Source of the DNA: Agarilytica sp045430345
GTDB lineage: Bacteria; Pseudomonadota; Gammaproteobacteria; Pseudomonadales; Cellvibrionaceae
Reading direction: 5' to 3'
Assembly (NCBI GenBank): GCA_045430345.1
Contig: JAILXT010000001.1
Span: 930,001-994,000 of the forward strand
Length of the DNA: 64,000 nucleotides
The notes beneath the pieces are model-generated. The model was not told the origin of the DNA. It searched no databases and saw only the letters and a program-made list of their open reading frames with translations. Shown here piece by piece: positions 16,366-25,104 of this stretch; position 1 is the stretch's first letter, and every line of letters begins with the position of its first letter. The position numbers were made by a program, and so were the translations under genes.

Positions 16366-18422
16366 GCTTCATTTCCTTGGCTTTCTGTGTTGTCGGACTC
16401 GTCATTCACTTCAGTCTCAGAAAGACTATCAGCGTCATTTTTTACCGGACCAGTCCCTTTATTGACAACATCTTCCGTATCTTTACGCTTGAGCCTATAA
16501 CGTTTATCCGTCACAGCAACAATGCCACCAATCGACATAAAAATTACGCCCAACCAAATCCAACGCACCAGAGGTTTGTAATGAATTCGCACCTCCCAGT
16601 CTGTATTGCTGAGTTGATTACCAAGCGCGACATAAACATCACGAAAGAACCCTGCGTCAATCGCGGCTTCTGTCATAACATTGCCGCCTGACAAGTAATT
16701 CCTTTTTTCAGGAGCAAGCACAACAACTTTCTCTCCATCTTTACTGACAGTAATTTCGCCGACATTCGCCATGTAGTTGGGACCGCGAACACGTTGAACA
16801 TCACTTAACTCATATTGCATATTGGCGATGGTTATTTCGTTGCCGACGGTAAGGCGAACATCTCGTTGCACACTGTAAATTGTATTTACAGACGCCCCAA
16901 GAAAGGTCAAACCAAAACCGATGTGCGCGAAGATCATGCCGTAATAGCCAGCAGGTAAACGTTTTAAGCCAAGACCAAATGAACCCGCATGTCGGGTTTT
17001 ACGATGAATATCAGACAAACATACAAAGATAACCCACGCCCCCAACGTAATCGCAACGGCAGCCGCAATTGAATAGGGACCATCGACAATACCGGGAATA
17101 AATGTACCGGCCCAGAGGCTTAATAAGAAAGGCACTACCTGCCATTTTTTAATTTTGGAAAAATCAGTCTTTTTCCAATTAAGCATAATCGCTAAGCCCA
17201 TCAACATAGCGATGACTGACATGAGTTTAACAAAGAAGAAATTAAAATAAGGCACGCCGACTGATATTTTTCCTGCGCCCACCGCTTCTGTTAACAAGGG
17301 GTACAACGTTCCCAACAACACAAAGTTAACGGTAATCACCAATATAATGGTGTTCATTAAAATAAATGATTCGCGGGATAAAAGTTTAAACCCTGATGTG
17401 CTTTTTACGGCCGGGGCACGCAACGCAAATAAGGTTAACGATCCGCCAACAACAACAGCGAGAAACCCGAGAATAAAAACACCTCGCTCAGGGTCCGATG
17501 CGAATGCGTGTACAGACGTGAGTACACCTGACCGCACTAAGAACGTTCCTAATAGGCTCAACGAAAACGTAAAAATCGCGAGGAATAGCGTCCAGTTTTT
17601 AAAGGAGCCCCGCTTCTCTGTCATCGCCAATGTATGTATGAGTGCAGTACCCACCAACCACGGCATAAAGGATGCGTTTTCTACGGGGTCCCAAAACCAC
17701 CAACCGCCCCAACCAAGCTCGTAATATGCCCACCAACTGCCTAAGGCGATGCCTAAACTCAAGAATGCCCAGGCCAAGTTCGTCCATGGGCGCGCCCAGC
17801 GAGCCCATGCGCTGTCTACACGACCCGAAAGCAAGGCCGCTATAGCAAAGGCAAATACCACAGAAAATCCTACGTAGCCCATATAAAGCGTAGGGGGATG
17901 CACGATTAAACCAAAATCCTGCAGTAATGGATTGAGATCCGACCCCTCATGCGGCACATTGGGCAAGATTCGGTCAAACGGATTGGAGGTTAGTATCATA
18001 AAGAGTAGAAAACCAACCGCGATCATGCCCATGACAGATAGAACCCGCGCAACCATATCGATCGGTAACTTTTTGCTAAATACACTGACGGCAAACGTCC
18101 AACCGGTAAGCATGAGCACCCAAAGCAATAGGGAGCCTTCATGGCCACCCCACACAGCACTCAGTTTATATTGAACAGGGAGTAAACTATTGGAATGGTT
18201 GGCAACGTATTTAACGGAGAAGTCATCTACATAAAACGACCACCCCAAAAACCCAAAAGAAAGTACAATAAACACAAACAAGCCCGTCGCCAACGAACGC
18301 GACGAAGCCATCCACACAACTTTACCGTTGTATGTCCCCATCAGGGGCACTACCGCCAAACACAGCGATAATAGCAGTGCCATAATCAGACATAACTGGC
18401 CGTACTCAGGAACCATAATCAA
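16362..18422 (-). CDS. ccmF: Heme lyase subunit CcmF
   Basis: A 686-residue polytopic inner-membrane protein, the core of the cytochrome c heme lyase. It has about 15 hydrophobic segments and the tryptophan-rich WWD signature GWGGWWFWDPVENASFMPWL, flanked by conserved histidines (LIVHPPTLYMGYVG and the TALIHTLAM segment). The C-terminal periplasmic domain (about 510-640) and the acidic tail are normal. It overlaps ccmE by 17 bases and ccmG by 4. The length is normal for the family. Confidence 0.97.
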   Translation of the reverse strand: MIMVPEYGQLCLIMALLLSLCLAVVPLMGTYNGKVVWMASSRSLATGLFVFIVLSFGFLGWSFYVDDFSVKYVANHSNSLLPVQYKLSAVWGGHEGSLLLWVLMLTGWTFAVSVFSKKLPIDMVARVLSVMGMIAVGFLLFMILTSNPFDRILPNVPHEGSDLNPLLQDFGLIVHPPTLYMGYVGFSVVFAFAIAALLSGRVDSAWARWARPWTNLAWAFLSLGIALGSWWAYYELGWGGWWFWDPVENASFMPWLVGTALIHTLAMTEKRGSFKNWTLFLAIFTFSLSLLGTFLVRSGVLTSVHAFASDPERGVFILGFLAVVVGGSLTLFALRAPAVKSTSGFKLLSRESFILMNTIILVITVNFVLLGTLYPLLTEAVGAGKISVGVPYFNFFFVKLMSVIAMLMGLAIMLNWKKTDFSKIKKWQVVPFLLSLWAGTFIPGIVDGPYSIAAAVAITLGAWVIFVCLSDIHRKTRHAGSFGLGLKRLPAGYYGMIFAHIGFGLTFLGASVNTIYSVQRDVRLTVGNEITIANMQYELSDVQRVRGPNYMANVGEITVSKDGEKVVVLAPEKRNYLSGGNVMTEAAIDAGFFRDVYVALGNQLSNTDWEVRIHYKPLVRWIWLGVIFMSIGGIVAVTDKRYRLKRKDTEDVVNKGTGPVKNDADSLSETEVNDESDNTESQGNEA

Positions 18423-18879
18423 TTACCTGGCAGGTTTTAGGGTGATTACTGTATTCAGAAGGTTTGCTCTCGATGCTGTCGGCCACTTCACGGGGCATGT
18501 AGGTTTCGTCGTGCTTTGCCATAACCTCATCGGCTTCAAAAACGCCACTGACGTATTTACCAATCATGACTGTCGCCTCTCCTTCGGCAAATAAATCAGG
18601 CAAAATACCTTCATGAATTACCGGCAATGTCGCTTCTCCATCGGTTACATCAAAGTGCACACGCAAACTGGTATCGTCCCGACGTATTGAACCGGGCACG
18701 ACACATCCTCCAGCGCGTATCGTACGCCCATCCGGCGCCTCACCCATCAGCACTTTAGAAGGGGGATAAAACAAATTTAGGTTTTCTTTTAGTGCAAAAA
18801 ATACCAAGGAAACACCCAGCGTGCTGCCAATGACAATAAATAACACCACAATCAAACGTTGTTTTCTTACGGGATGCAT
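18406..18879 (-). CDS. ccmE: Heme chaperone CcmE
   Basis: A 157-residue periplasmic heme chaperone anchored by one N-terminal helix (about 9-30). The OB-fold domain carries VMAKHDETYMP, where His123 binds heme covalently and Tyr127 is an axial ligand; this matches the family motif LAKHDENY closely. It takes heme from CcmC/CcmABD and delivers it to CcmF. Confidence 0.96.
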   Translation of the reverse strand: MHPVRKQRLIVVLFIVIGSTLGVSLVFFALKENLNLFYPPSKVLMGEAPDGRTIRAGGCVVPGSIRRDDTSLRVHFDVTDGEATLPVIHEGILPDLFAEGEATVMIGKYVSGVFEADEVMAKHDETYMPREVADSIESKPSEYSNHPKTCQVIDYGS

Positions 18880-18886
18880 ATAAACC

Positions 18887-19162
18887 TCATTCGTCTTCGT
18901 CTAGTTCGTCGCTTTGAGTATCACGACGCATACTGGTAGATAAATCAGCAACACGTTCAGCTGAATCTGTTGTTTTAGACTCACGACGCAAAATAGCGGC
19001 CTGAGCCTTAAAAAATCGTTTACGTGAAAAAACTAAATGTAACGCGATACCTGCAATGCCGCCTAAAGTGATGACATAAGCAGCCCACACATAAGGGCCA
19101 TGAACACGCCCTTCTGTGGTCATCCAAAAAAATGCCGATAGGCTATCAAATTGAAACTCCAT
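18887..19162 (-). CDS. ccmD: Heme exporter accessory protein CcmD
   Basis: A 91-residue single-span membrane protein that helps release holo-CcmE from the CcmABC complex. The family segment is FFWMTTEGRVHGPYVWAAYV, followed by the helix and the basic RKRFFKAQ stretch. It is longer than many CcmD proteins because of an acidic C-terminal tail (SDELDEDE). Gene order ccmC-ccmD-ccmE, with ccmC ending next to the ccmD start, settles the call. Confidence 0.93.
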   Translation of the reverse strand: MEFQFDSLSAFFWMTTEGRVHGPYVWAAYVITLGGIAGIALHLVFSRKRFFKAQAAILRRESKTTDSAERVADLSTSMRRDTQSDELDEDE

Positions 19163-19918
19163 TTATCGCCCCCCTGTTTTTTCTAAGGCCAGCTCTTTTA
19201 CCCAGCGCGTTTTACGCTCCCGTTTCAGAACCTCCAAGCGTGTATAACCAAGCACAAGGGTGGTAAAGAGTAAGTAAAAGGAAGCAATCATCCATAACAA
19301 TGGGTATACCATTGAGGACGAAATAGAAGACTCGCCAGCCAACTTCAGTGTCGCGCCCTGGTGAAGCGTCAGCACCCAATCAACCGAATAATAGATAATG
19401 GGGATATTTACCATTCCCACCAAAGACAGAATGGCACTTGTCTTATCCGCAGACTCTTGGTCCTGATAGGCATCTTGAAGCGCTAAAACGCCTAAGTATA
19501 AAAAAAGCAAAATTAAGACGGAAACGATTCGTGCGTCCCAGACCCACCACGTATTCCACGTTGGTCGGCCCCAAATCGAACCGGAAACCAATGAAATAAA
19601 GGTCAGTAAGGCACCCACGAGCGCGGCTGACTTCATCGCCATGAAGGCGAGCTTCATTCTCCAGATAAGCCCAATAGCGCCGCTAATCGCCATGACATAG
19701 TACCCGGCCATTGCGACGACGGAGCCCGGCACATGAATATAGATAATTCGGTAGGAGTTGAACTGCTTGTAATCCACAGGCGCATAACCGAGCCCCCACA
19801 ACGTGCCCGTTGCCACCATAATGATACTCAAGGTAGCGAGCCATGGCATCCACGCATCAGTCTTCTCGTAAAACCAACGCGGACTACCTAATCGATGAAA
19901 CCATTGCCAAGAAGCCAA
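19163..19918 (-). CDS. ccmC: Heme exporter protein CcmC
   Basis: A 251-residue inner-membrane protein with six membrane helices that places heme on CcmE. The WWD motif reads GRPTWNTWWVWDARI. It is bordered by conserved histidines in YRIIYIHVPGSVVA and VLTLHQGATL. It is part of the leftward ccmA-G operon, 38 bases after ccmB. Confidence 0.97.
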   Translation of the reverse strand: MASWQWFHRLGSPRWFYEKTDAWMPWLATLSIIMVATGTLWGLGYAPVDYKQFNSYRIIYIHVPGSVVAMAGYYVMAISGAIGLIWRMKLAFMAMKSAALVGALLTFISLVSGSIWGRPTWNTWWVWDARIVSVLILLFLYLGVLALQDAYQDQESADKTSAILSLVGMVNIPIIYYSVDWVLTLHQGATLKLAGESSISSSMVYPLLWMIASFYLLFTTLVLGYTRLEVLKRERKTRWVKELALEKTGGR

Positions 19919-19956
19919 TCAATCCCCCAGAAAACTCTCATTTTTTACTAGCAACG

Positions 19957-20646
19957 CTAGCTGTTAATACTTACGCGTAATGCCCCAGCAGCGGCCAACG
20001 GCGCCATCACCAAAGAAAGCACCACAAAACCACCGAGCATGCTGATTTGTCCTACAGACGCCGCCCCATCTATCGCGTTGTTTACCGCCCCTGCACCAAA
20101 GACCAGAACAGGAATATAGAGAGGCATAATGATAAGCGATAATAGCAGCCCGCCTCGACGCAAGGCTACCGTCAACGCCGCGCCAATTGCGCCAATAAGA
20201 CTTAATGTCCCCGTACCTAATAACAGTGATACGACCAAAGGCCCGTATCCGGTTTCAGGCAATGACATCATTAACCCCAATAGCGGCGACAATAGTGTTA
20301 ACGGCAAGCCAGTAATAAGCCAGTGCACGAAGACTTTCGCGATAACCAACGAGTACAAAGACTGACCACTAATAATGGACTGCTCAAGGCTCCCATCATC
20401 AAAATCGCCCTGAAACAAACGGTCCAAAGATAAAAGCGTCGCGAGTAAGGCAACGATCCATATCATGCCAGGCGCGATACTGGCGAGCATCGCTGTTTCC
20501 GCACTGATACCCAACGGTACAAAAATGATGACACTTAGGAAGAATATTAATGGGTTCGCAATATCGCCACGATTACGAAAACCAATGACCAGCTCTTTTT
20601 TTAAAGTCGCGACAAAAGCTTGGCTAAGGCTAGGGATATGACGCAT
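19957..20646 (-). CDS. ccmB: Heme exporter ABC permease CcmB
   Basis: A 229-residue inner-membrane permease with six hydrophobic segments, partner of CcmA in releasing holo-CcmE. The N-terminus (FVATLKKELVIGFRNRGDIA) and the segment RLFQGDFDDGSLEQSIIS are CcmB hallmarks. Its ATG shares one base with the ccmA stop, so translation is coupled. Confidence 0.96.
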   Translation of the reverse strand: MRHIPSLSQAFVATLKKELVIGFRNRGDIANPLIFFLSVIIFVPLGISAETAMLASIAPGMIWIVALLATLLSLDRLFQGDFDDGSLEQSIISGQSLYSLVIAKVFVHWLITGLPLTLLSPLLGLMMSLPETGYGPLVVSLLLGTGTLSLIGAIGAALTVALRRGGLLLSLIIMPLYIPVLVFGAGAVNNAIDGAASVGQISMLGGFVVLSLVMAPLAAAGALRVSINS

Positions 20647-21350
20647 TACACCCCTTCCTCGCGTTGCCCGATGCTTTCCGCACCTTGATAATCCGCCAGA
20701 TCAATCACGACAGGATCAGATTCATGCATAGACTGATGAGTAGTTAACACAACAATCCCACCCGACCGTCTGTGATCGTTTATACAACGCTCTAGGGCTT
20801 GCACGCCTTGCTTATCAATTGCAGTAAAGGGTTCATCAAGTACCCATAATGGCGCCTTAGATATATATAAACGCGCCAATGCCACACGACGTTGCTGACC
20901 TGCAGACATTTGATAGCAAGGAAAATCTTCATATCCCGTTAAGCCAACCTCCGACAGCGCGGCGACAATATCTTTGGCCGATACGAGTACATCGCCGTCA
21001 CTTTTTGCGCCATGCAAACCAAAATACCACTGCAGGTTTTCCATTGGCGTTAGCGAACTATTAATGCCTGTCATATGCCCGAGATAAAGCATAGAAGCGT
21101 TGAAATCATGACTCGGGATAGCGTGGTCGTTTTGGGAGCGGCTTTCGGAGGTCGTTTCTGACCAGGTGAGCGCCCCACTATACCGACCGGAAATTCCGGT
21201 AATAACTTTGAGTAAGGTCGTTTTCCCCGCACCATTTGGACCCACGATTTGGACAAGATCTCCGGAGGAAAAACGTAGCGATAGCTGGCTAAAAAGCACT
21301 CTATCATCTCGTTCACAGGAAATATTATCTAGGGTTAACGCGAAGGACAC
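20646..21350 (-). CDS. ccmA: Heme exporter ABC ATPase CcmA
   Basis: A 234-residue cytoplasmic ABC ATPase. Walker A is GPNGAGKTT (37-45), the signature region is MSAGQQRRVALARL, and Walker B is LWVLDEPFTAID. It is the first gene of the leftward ccm operon. The operon promoter must lie in the 95-base gap shared with the divergent FliK-like gene at 21446. Confidence 0.97.
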   Translation of the reverse strand: MSFALTLDNISCERDDRVLFSQLSLRFSSGDLVQIVGPNGAGKTTLLKVITGISGRYSGALTWSETTSESRSQNDHAIPSHDFNASMLYLGHMTGINSSLTPMENLQWYFGLHGAKSDGDVLVSAKDIVAALSEVGLTGYEDFPCYQMSAGQQRRVALARLYISKAPLWVLDEPFTAIDKQGVQALERCINDHRRSGGIVVLTTHQSMHESDPVVIDLADYQGAESIGQREEGV

Positions 21351-21445
21351 GCATACGATCTCATCAGTAAAACCGCATTATACCCAACCGTCATAAAGAA
21401 GGCACTGATCTCCTGCCCCACGAACCGCCTGCTAGACTGTTAACT

Positions 21446-23131
21446 ATGGAACTACCGCCGCTCCAGCAGCAATTAATCTCGCAATTATCTCAGAATTTAA
21501 AAGGTCAAAACCTTTTAAATGAGCAGTTGCTGTCGCCTGGAACGCGCCTACAAGCCCAAGTAGAGATGATCGCGAAAGTGACACCCGAATTGCGCGCACG
21601 CCTAATGACCTTACTTTCAAGCCAAGCGTCTGCAACGGGGGAAGTGAAAAAAAATAATGACCACACGAAACCAGCACTCGATCAAAATGGACTCAAACCA
21701 CCCTCCGATACACAACAAAAACTGGGAGCACTCCTAAAGCAACAGCAATTATTCGCAGTACAACTTAAAATACTCGGGAAATCCCTGCTAACGTTCAGTG
21801 CGACGCCGTTAGACCCGAAGGATAGATTAAACGTCATCGTACGGGAGGATAGACAACTCCAACTCTTAAAAACCCCAAACAATGAAACAAGTACCCCGAT
21901 AAAAAGTAAGGAGACTTTACCAAACGCCGCGACACAAACACCGCTGTCAAAATCACACACGTCACAACAACCAGCCGCATTAAAAAGCTACGGCAATTCC
22001 CTCGGACCGCTACCCCTTGATAGCAAAAGCGCGGTTTTACGATCGGCACTGCGTCACTATATGCCGGCACAAAAACCGGTGGCCGATGGCGTTACAAACG
22101 TTCAGTCCTTGATTTCAGCATCGAAAGCTAGCCCTCCTAATAGTATTCCGAACGACATCTCAAAGTTAGTGCAACGGCTAAGCACGTTAATCACGACATC
22201 CCCAACGATCGCACAATTGAGCCAGCCCCAGTCGCTCAAAAATAGCATTACCCAATCTGGCGTTTTTTTAGAACCGCGACTTGCCAATATACTCTCACGC
22301 GCATCCTCACTTAACACGTCGCTAACCACTTCTGCCAGTAATGATCGTTCCGGAAATGGAGTGAAAACGCCCGCGACATCTCCAACAACAAATCCGTTTA
22401 AGACTGACCGTTCAAATTCGTTAGAACTAAACCCCCAAGATATCAAAGCAGAACTACTCAAACTGATTAACGATGTTGAATCACTATCTAAAACGGTCCC
22501 GACGGACACAAAAAAAGCCGACGGTAATATCGACAAATTAATTCGGTCTTTTTTTTCTTTTTCGGCAGAACAAAAAGCAAAACCTTTAATGAAAGAAATG
22601 CCTCAAAACGCGGCAGCACGCATCGCGGCAGCAATCCAACCATCCCTATTTGCGGCACTCGCACGGATAAGCACACTACAACTACAACGCCTAACCCATA
22701 TCCAACAGGACGGTGGCGTATCCACCTTTGGGAGTTTTTTGGAACTGCCTGTACGTATCGGGGAACAGATTTACCCATTAACCTTGCATATACAAGAACG
22801 GGAATACGATGACAAACAAGATAAAAGCAACAAAAACGCTAAGAAAAAGGACGCGCATAAACTAAAAAAACGTTGGCATGTATTTCTAGAATTTGATTTG
22901 GATGAGCTCGGCATGTTTGCAAGCGATATTAGCGTAGAAGATAAGGTGGTAAAAACCACCTTATGGGTACAAAAAACACCTTTATGGCAAGCGAGTCATG
23001 CCCACATAGACGCATTAAAAACCGACCTTGAAAATAGCGGCGTTACTGTTGATTCATTGGTGTGCCAGCAGGGCAAGGCGCCCGATAAAGAAATTCGTAT
23101 TGCGCAATCACTGGTCGATATTAGAACGTAG
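21446..23131 (+). CDS. FliK-like flagellar hook-length control domain protein
   Basis: A 561-residue protein with a long Ser/Thr/Gln-rich low-complexity region (about 60-330) and a C-terminal folded domain (about 400-550). The C-domain (SFLELPVRIGEQIYPLTLHI, LEFDLDELGMFASDIS) resembles the FliK Flg_hook domain. FliK measures hook length and switches export specificity. The next gene encodes a FlhB C-domain-like protein, FliK's partner, which supports the call. The same pair lies divergent from ccmA in Pseudomonas (PA1474-PA1473), away from the main flagellar operons. It may be an accessory FliK; direct proof is lacking. Confidence 0.75.
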   Translation: MELPPLQQQLISQLSQNLKGQNLLNEQLLSPGTRLQAQVEMIAKVTPELRARLMTLLSSQASATGEVKKNNDHTKPALDQNGLKPPSDTQQKLGALLKQQQLFAVQLKILGKSLLTFSATPLDPKDRLNVIVREDRQLQLLKTPNNETSTPIKSKETLPNAATQTPLSKSHTSQQPAALKSYGNSLGPLPLDSKSAVLRSALRHYMPAQKPVADGVTNVQSLISASKASPPNSIPNDISKLVQRLSTLITTSPTIAQLSQPQSLKNSITQSGVFLEPRLANILSRASSLNTSLTTSASNDRSGNGVKTPATSPTTNPFKTDRSNSLELNPQDIKAELLKLINDVESLSKTVPTDTKKADGNIDKLIRSFFSFSAEQKAKPLMKEMPQNAAARIAAAIQPSLFAALARISTLQLQRLTHIQQDGGVSTFGSFLELPVRIGEQIYPLTLHIQEREYDDKQDKSNKNAKKKDAHKLKKRWHVFLEFDLDELGMFASDISVEDKVVKTTLWVQKTPLWQASHAHIDALKTDLENSGVTVDSLVCQQGKAPDKEIRIAQSLVDIRT

Positions 23132-23171
23132 TACCTAAGCGACTATAAAATAACTCAGCACAGGATACATA

Positions 23172-23474
23172 ATGGATATTTCTGATGAACAATTAAAACG
23201 TGCAGTTGCATTATTTTACGATGGGGACGACGCACCAACGGTTACCGCGAAAGGTGAAGGCTTACAAGCGGATGAAATTATTCGAATTGCCGAAGAACAC
23301 GGCATTCCATTGTGTGATAACGCTCCACTGGTTGAGCTATTGTCAGAGCTAGAACTCGGCGATGAAATTCCCGAAGCCCTATACGTCGCCGTTGCTCATA
23401 TTATCGCTTTTGCTTACCAAATGCGGATGCAAGTGATTGGTGAACCAACGTTAATCAACCGAGACCCGCTTTAA
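23172..23474 (+). CDS. FlhB C-terminal-domain-like protein
   Basis: A 100-residue soluble protein matching the cytoplasmic C-domain of FlhB/YscU. It has VALFYDGDDAPTVTAKGEGL and ADEIIRIAEEHGIPLCDNAP, then the helix IPEALYVAVAHIIAFAYQM. In full-length FlhB the self-cleavage motif NPTH precedes this region; here the corresponding position reads APTVTAKG, so NPTH is absent and no cleavage is expected. No membrane part is present. It follows the FliK-like gene by 40 bases and probably acts with it in switching the export substrate. Confidence 0.85.
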   Translation: MDISDEQLKRAVALFYDGDDAPTVTAKGEGLQADEIIRIAEEHGIPLCDNAPLVELLSELELGDEIPEALYVAVAHIIAFAYQMRMQVIGEPTLINRDPL

Positions 23475-23509
23475 GCACCGGCAAGAAAACCGGCGCAAAA
23501 ATAACCGCG

Positions 23510-24130
23510 CTATAAACACACACCCGTTCCAATAAGCCCACAATACCCATTTGGATTTTTAGCGAGATATTGCTGATGATAGTCTTCAGCATAATAAAAT
23601 GGCTGATCTGATTTGATTTCAGTCGTGATCTCGGCGTGGCCTTTTGCAGATAATCGCGATTGATAGGCAACACGAGAGGCTTCCACACCGTTTAACTGAT
23701 GGGGTGACGTAGGATATACGCTAGAACGATATTGCGTCCCCTGGTCATTTCCCTGTCGCATACCTTGTGTCGGGTCATGAGACTCCCAAAACACTTTCAA
23801 TAAATTAACCAATGTACTGCTGCCACCTTCATACACAACAAGTACCACCTCGGTATGCCCTGTGTGCCCGCTGCACACATCTTCGTAGCTGGGATTTTCT
23901 GTGAAACCACCGGCATAACCTACCGCGGTGACATAAACGCCCTCTTGCTGCCAAAACCGTCGTTCTGCGCCCCAAAAACACCCCATACCAAATAAAATAG
24001 ACTCTGATTTTTCAGTAAATGGTGGATATATCGGCTTACCCAAAACAACATGAGGGTCACCGATATGAATGGTCTCTGGGCGCCCAGGCAAAGCCGTCTC
24101 GGCAGTGGGCATCGGGGGTTTTACAAACAC
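23510..24130 (-). CDS. msrA: Peptide methionine (S)-S-oxide reductase MsrA
   Basis: A 206-residue MsrA, which repairs oxidised methionine. The active motif is GMGCFWGAERRFW with catalytic Cys51. Resolving cysteines Cys197 and Cys205 lie in the C-terminal GYCGLIGTGVCL. The ~40-residue N-terminal extension (PGRPETIHIGDPHVVLGKP) is typical of the E. coli-type long form. There is no signal peptide. It is convergent with the FlhB-like gene; the 35-base gap holds an imperfect CCGG-based hairpin without a U-tract. Confidence 0.96.
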   Translation of the reverse strand: MFVKPPMPTAETALPGRPETIHIGDPHVVLGKPIYPPFTEKSESILFGMGCFWGAERRFWQQEGVYVTAVGYAGGFTENPSYEDVCSGHTGHTEVVLVVYEGGSSTLVNLLKVFWESHDPTQGMRQGNDQGTQYRSSVYPTSPHQLNGVEASRVAYQSRLSAKGHAEITTEIKSDQPFYYAEDYHQQYLAKNPNGYCGLIGTGVCL

Positions 24131-24181
24131 GTTGCGAACCTCTCACTAAAGTCGTTTTTATTGTTATGTTTTGACTGTCTT

Positions 24182-24862
24182 TTAACCCGTAAATTCGTTT
24201 TCAGTATCAAGTACGATTCCCGTGGCATTATATGGAGCCGGCGTCATCCAATTATCGTAAAATGCGCCTAGCTTCGCTTCAGCCTTATCGCCTAATTCTC
24301 TAAATGTGGGTCTGCCAGGATCTGTCATCACCAACCTTACACCACAACTGTGCGCACGTTTTGTGAGATTGTACAAAGGTTTGACCATTGCATCCCAAAA
24401 ACATATATCCGCTCCAATCACCAAGTCAAAATCCCGAAGGTCCTGCTTGCGAACGTTCTCGTAACGACACTTCCAGGTGTTAACTTTCACGCCGTTTATT
24501 TCCGCGTGTTTTTCTAAATAAGGAAAAACGGTACTATCGGCATCGAGCGATGTGACCTTCGCGTCAAAGGTTTTTGCACAATAAATTCCACCTAAGCCCC
24601 ACCCGCAACCGATCTCCAATATCCGAGCGCCCTTCTTCGGCGGATATTCGTTCAGATAGTCCATTAATAAGTACGTGGACTTCCAAAATTTATTGCCGTG
24701 AATCGTTGGCTCTCCTGTGTCTTTACGAAGCTTACGGATATCGGGATGACTATTTTTCAATATGGTCAAACCGAAGGCTCTACGCTGCATATTTTCCAGG
24801 TTTTTTGGCTTACGTTCTTTTATGGCTTTATTTGCAGGAATATTCTTTTGCTTACTAGTCAA
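24182..24862 (-). CDS. Class I SAM-dependent methyltransferase
   Basis: A 226-residue protein with SAM motif I ARILEIGCGWGLGGIYCAK (about 79-97), the acidic loop VTSLDADSTVF, and motif FDLVIGADICFWDAMV. This pattern resembles the protein-methyltransferase (METTL/PF10294-like) group. The N-terminus is basic (TSKQKNIPANKAIKERKPK), perhaps to bind nucleic acid or a protein. The substrate is unknown. It lies 51 bases upstream of msrA on the same strand. Confidence 0.85.
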   Translation of the reverse strand: MTSKQKNIPANKAIKERKPKNLENMQRRAFGLTILKNSHPDIRKLRKDTGEPTIHGNKFWKSTYLLMDYLNEYPPKKGARILEIGCGWGLGGIYCAKTFDAKVTSLDADSTVFPYLEKHAEINGVKVNTWKCRYENVRKQDLRDFDLVIGADICFWDAMVKPLYNLTKRAHSCGVRLVMTDPGRPTFRELGDKAEAKLGAFYDNWMTPAPYNATGIVLDTENEFTG

Positions 24863-25104
24863 TTTTCACTCCAAATCGTTAGCGATGCTTTTGTTAAAAC
24901 TCTTGCAAATGCGCTTCCCAGAGTCATACTCCAAGAAAGGCATACTCACATAAAACAAGGGCAAATTACGAGACTGGTGTTATCAGACTATGACAAGACC
25001 TCTAACACCCATGGATAATACCGCAAACCCCCTTAATTTAGCGCATATTAAAGGCAGTTTGTACATTATTCAAAACGTCCTCATCTACGCCCGCAGCAAA
25101 TGAT

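Noticed and set aside
23475..23509. Possible bidirectional terminator between the FlhB-like gene and msrA
   Set aside because: CCGG-based stem has a mismatch and no U-tract on either strand.
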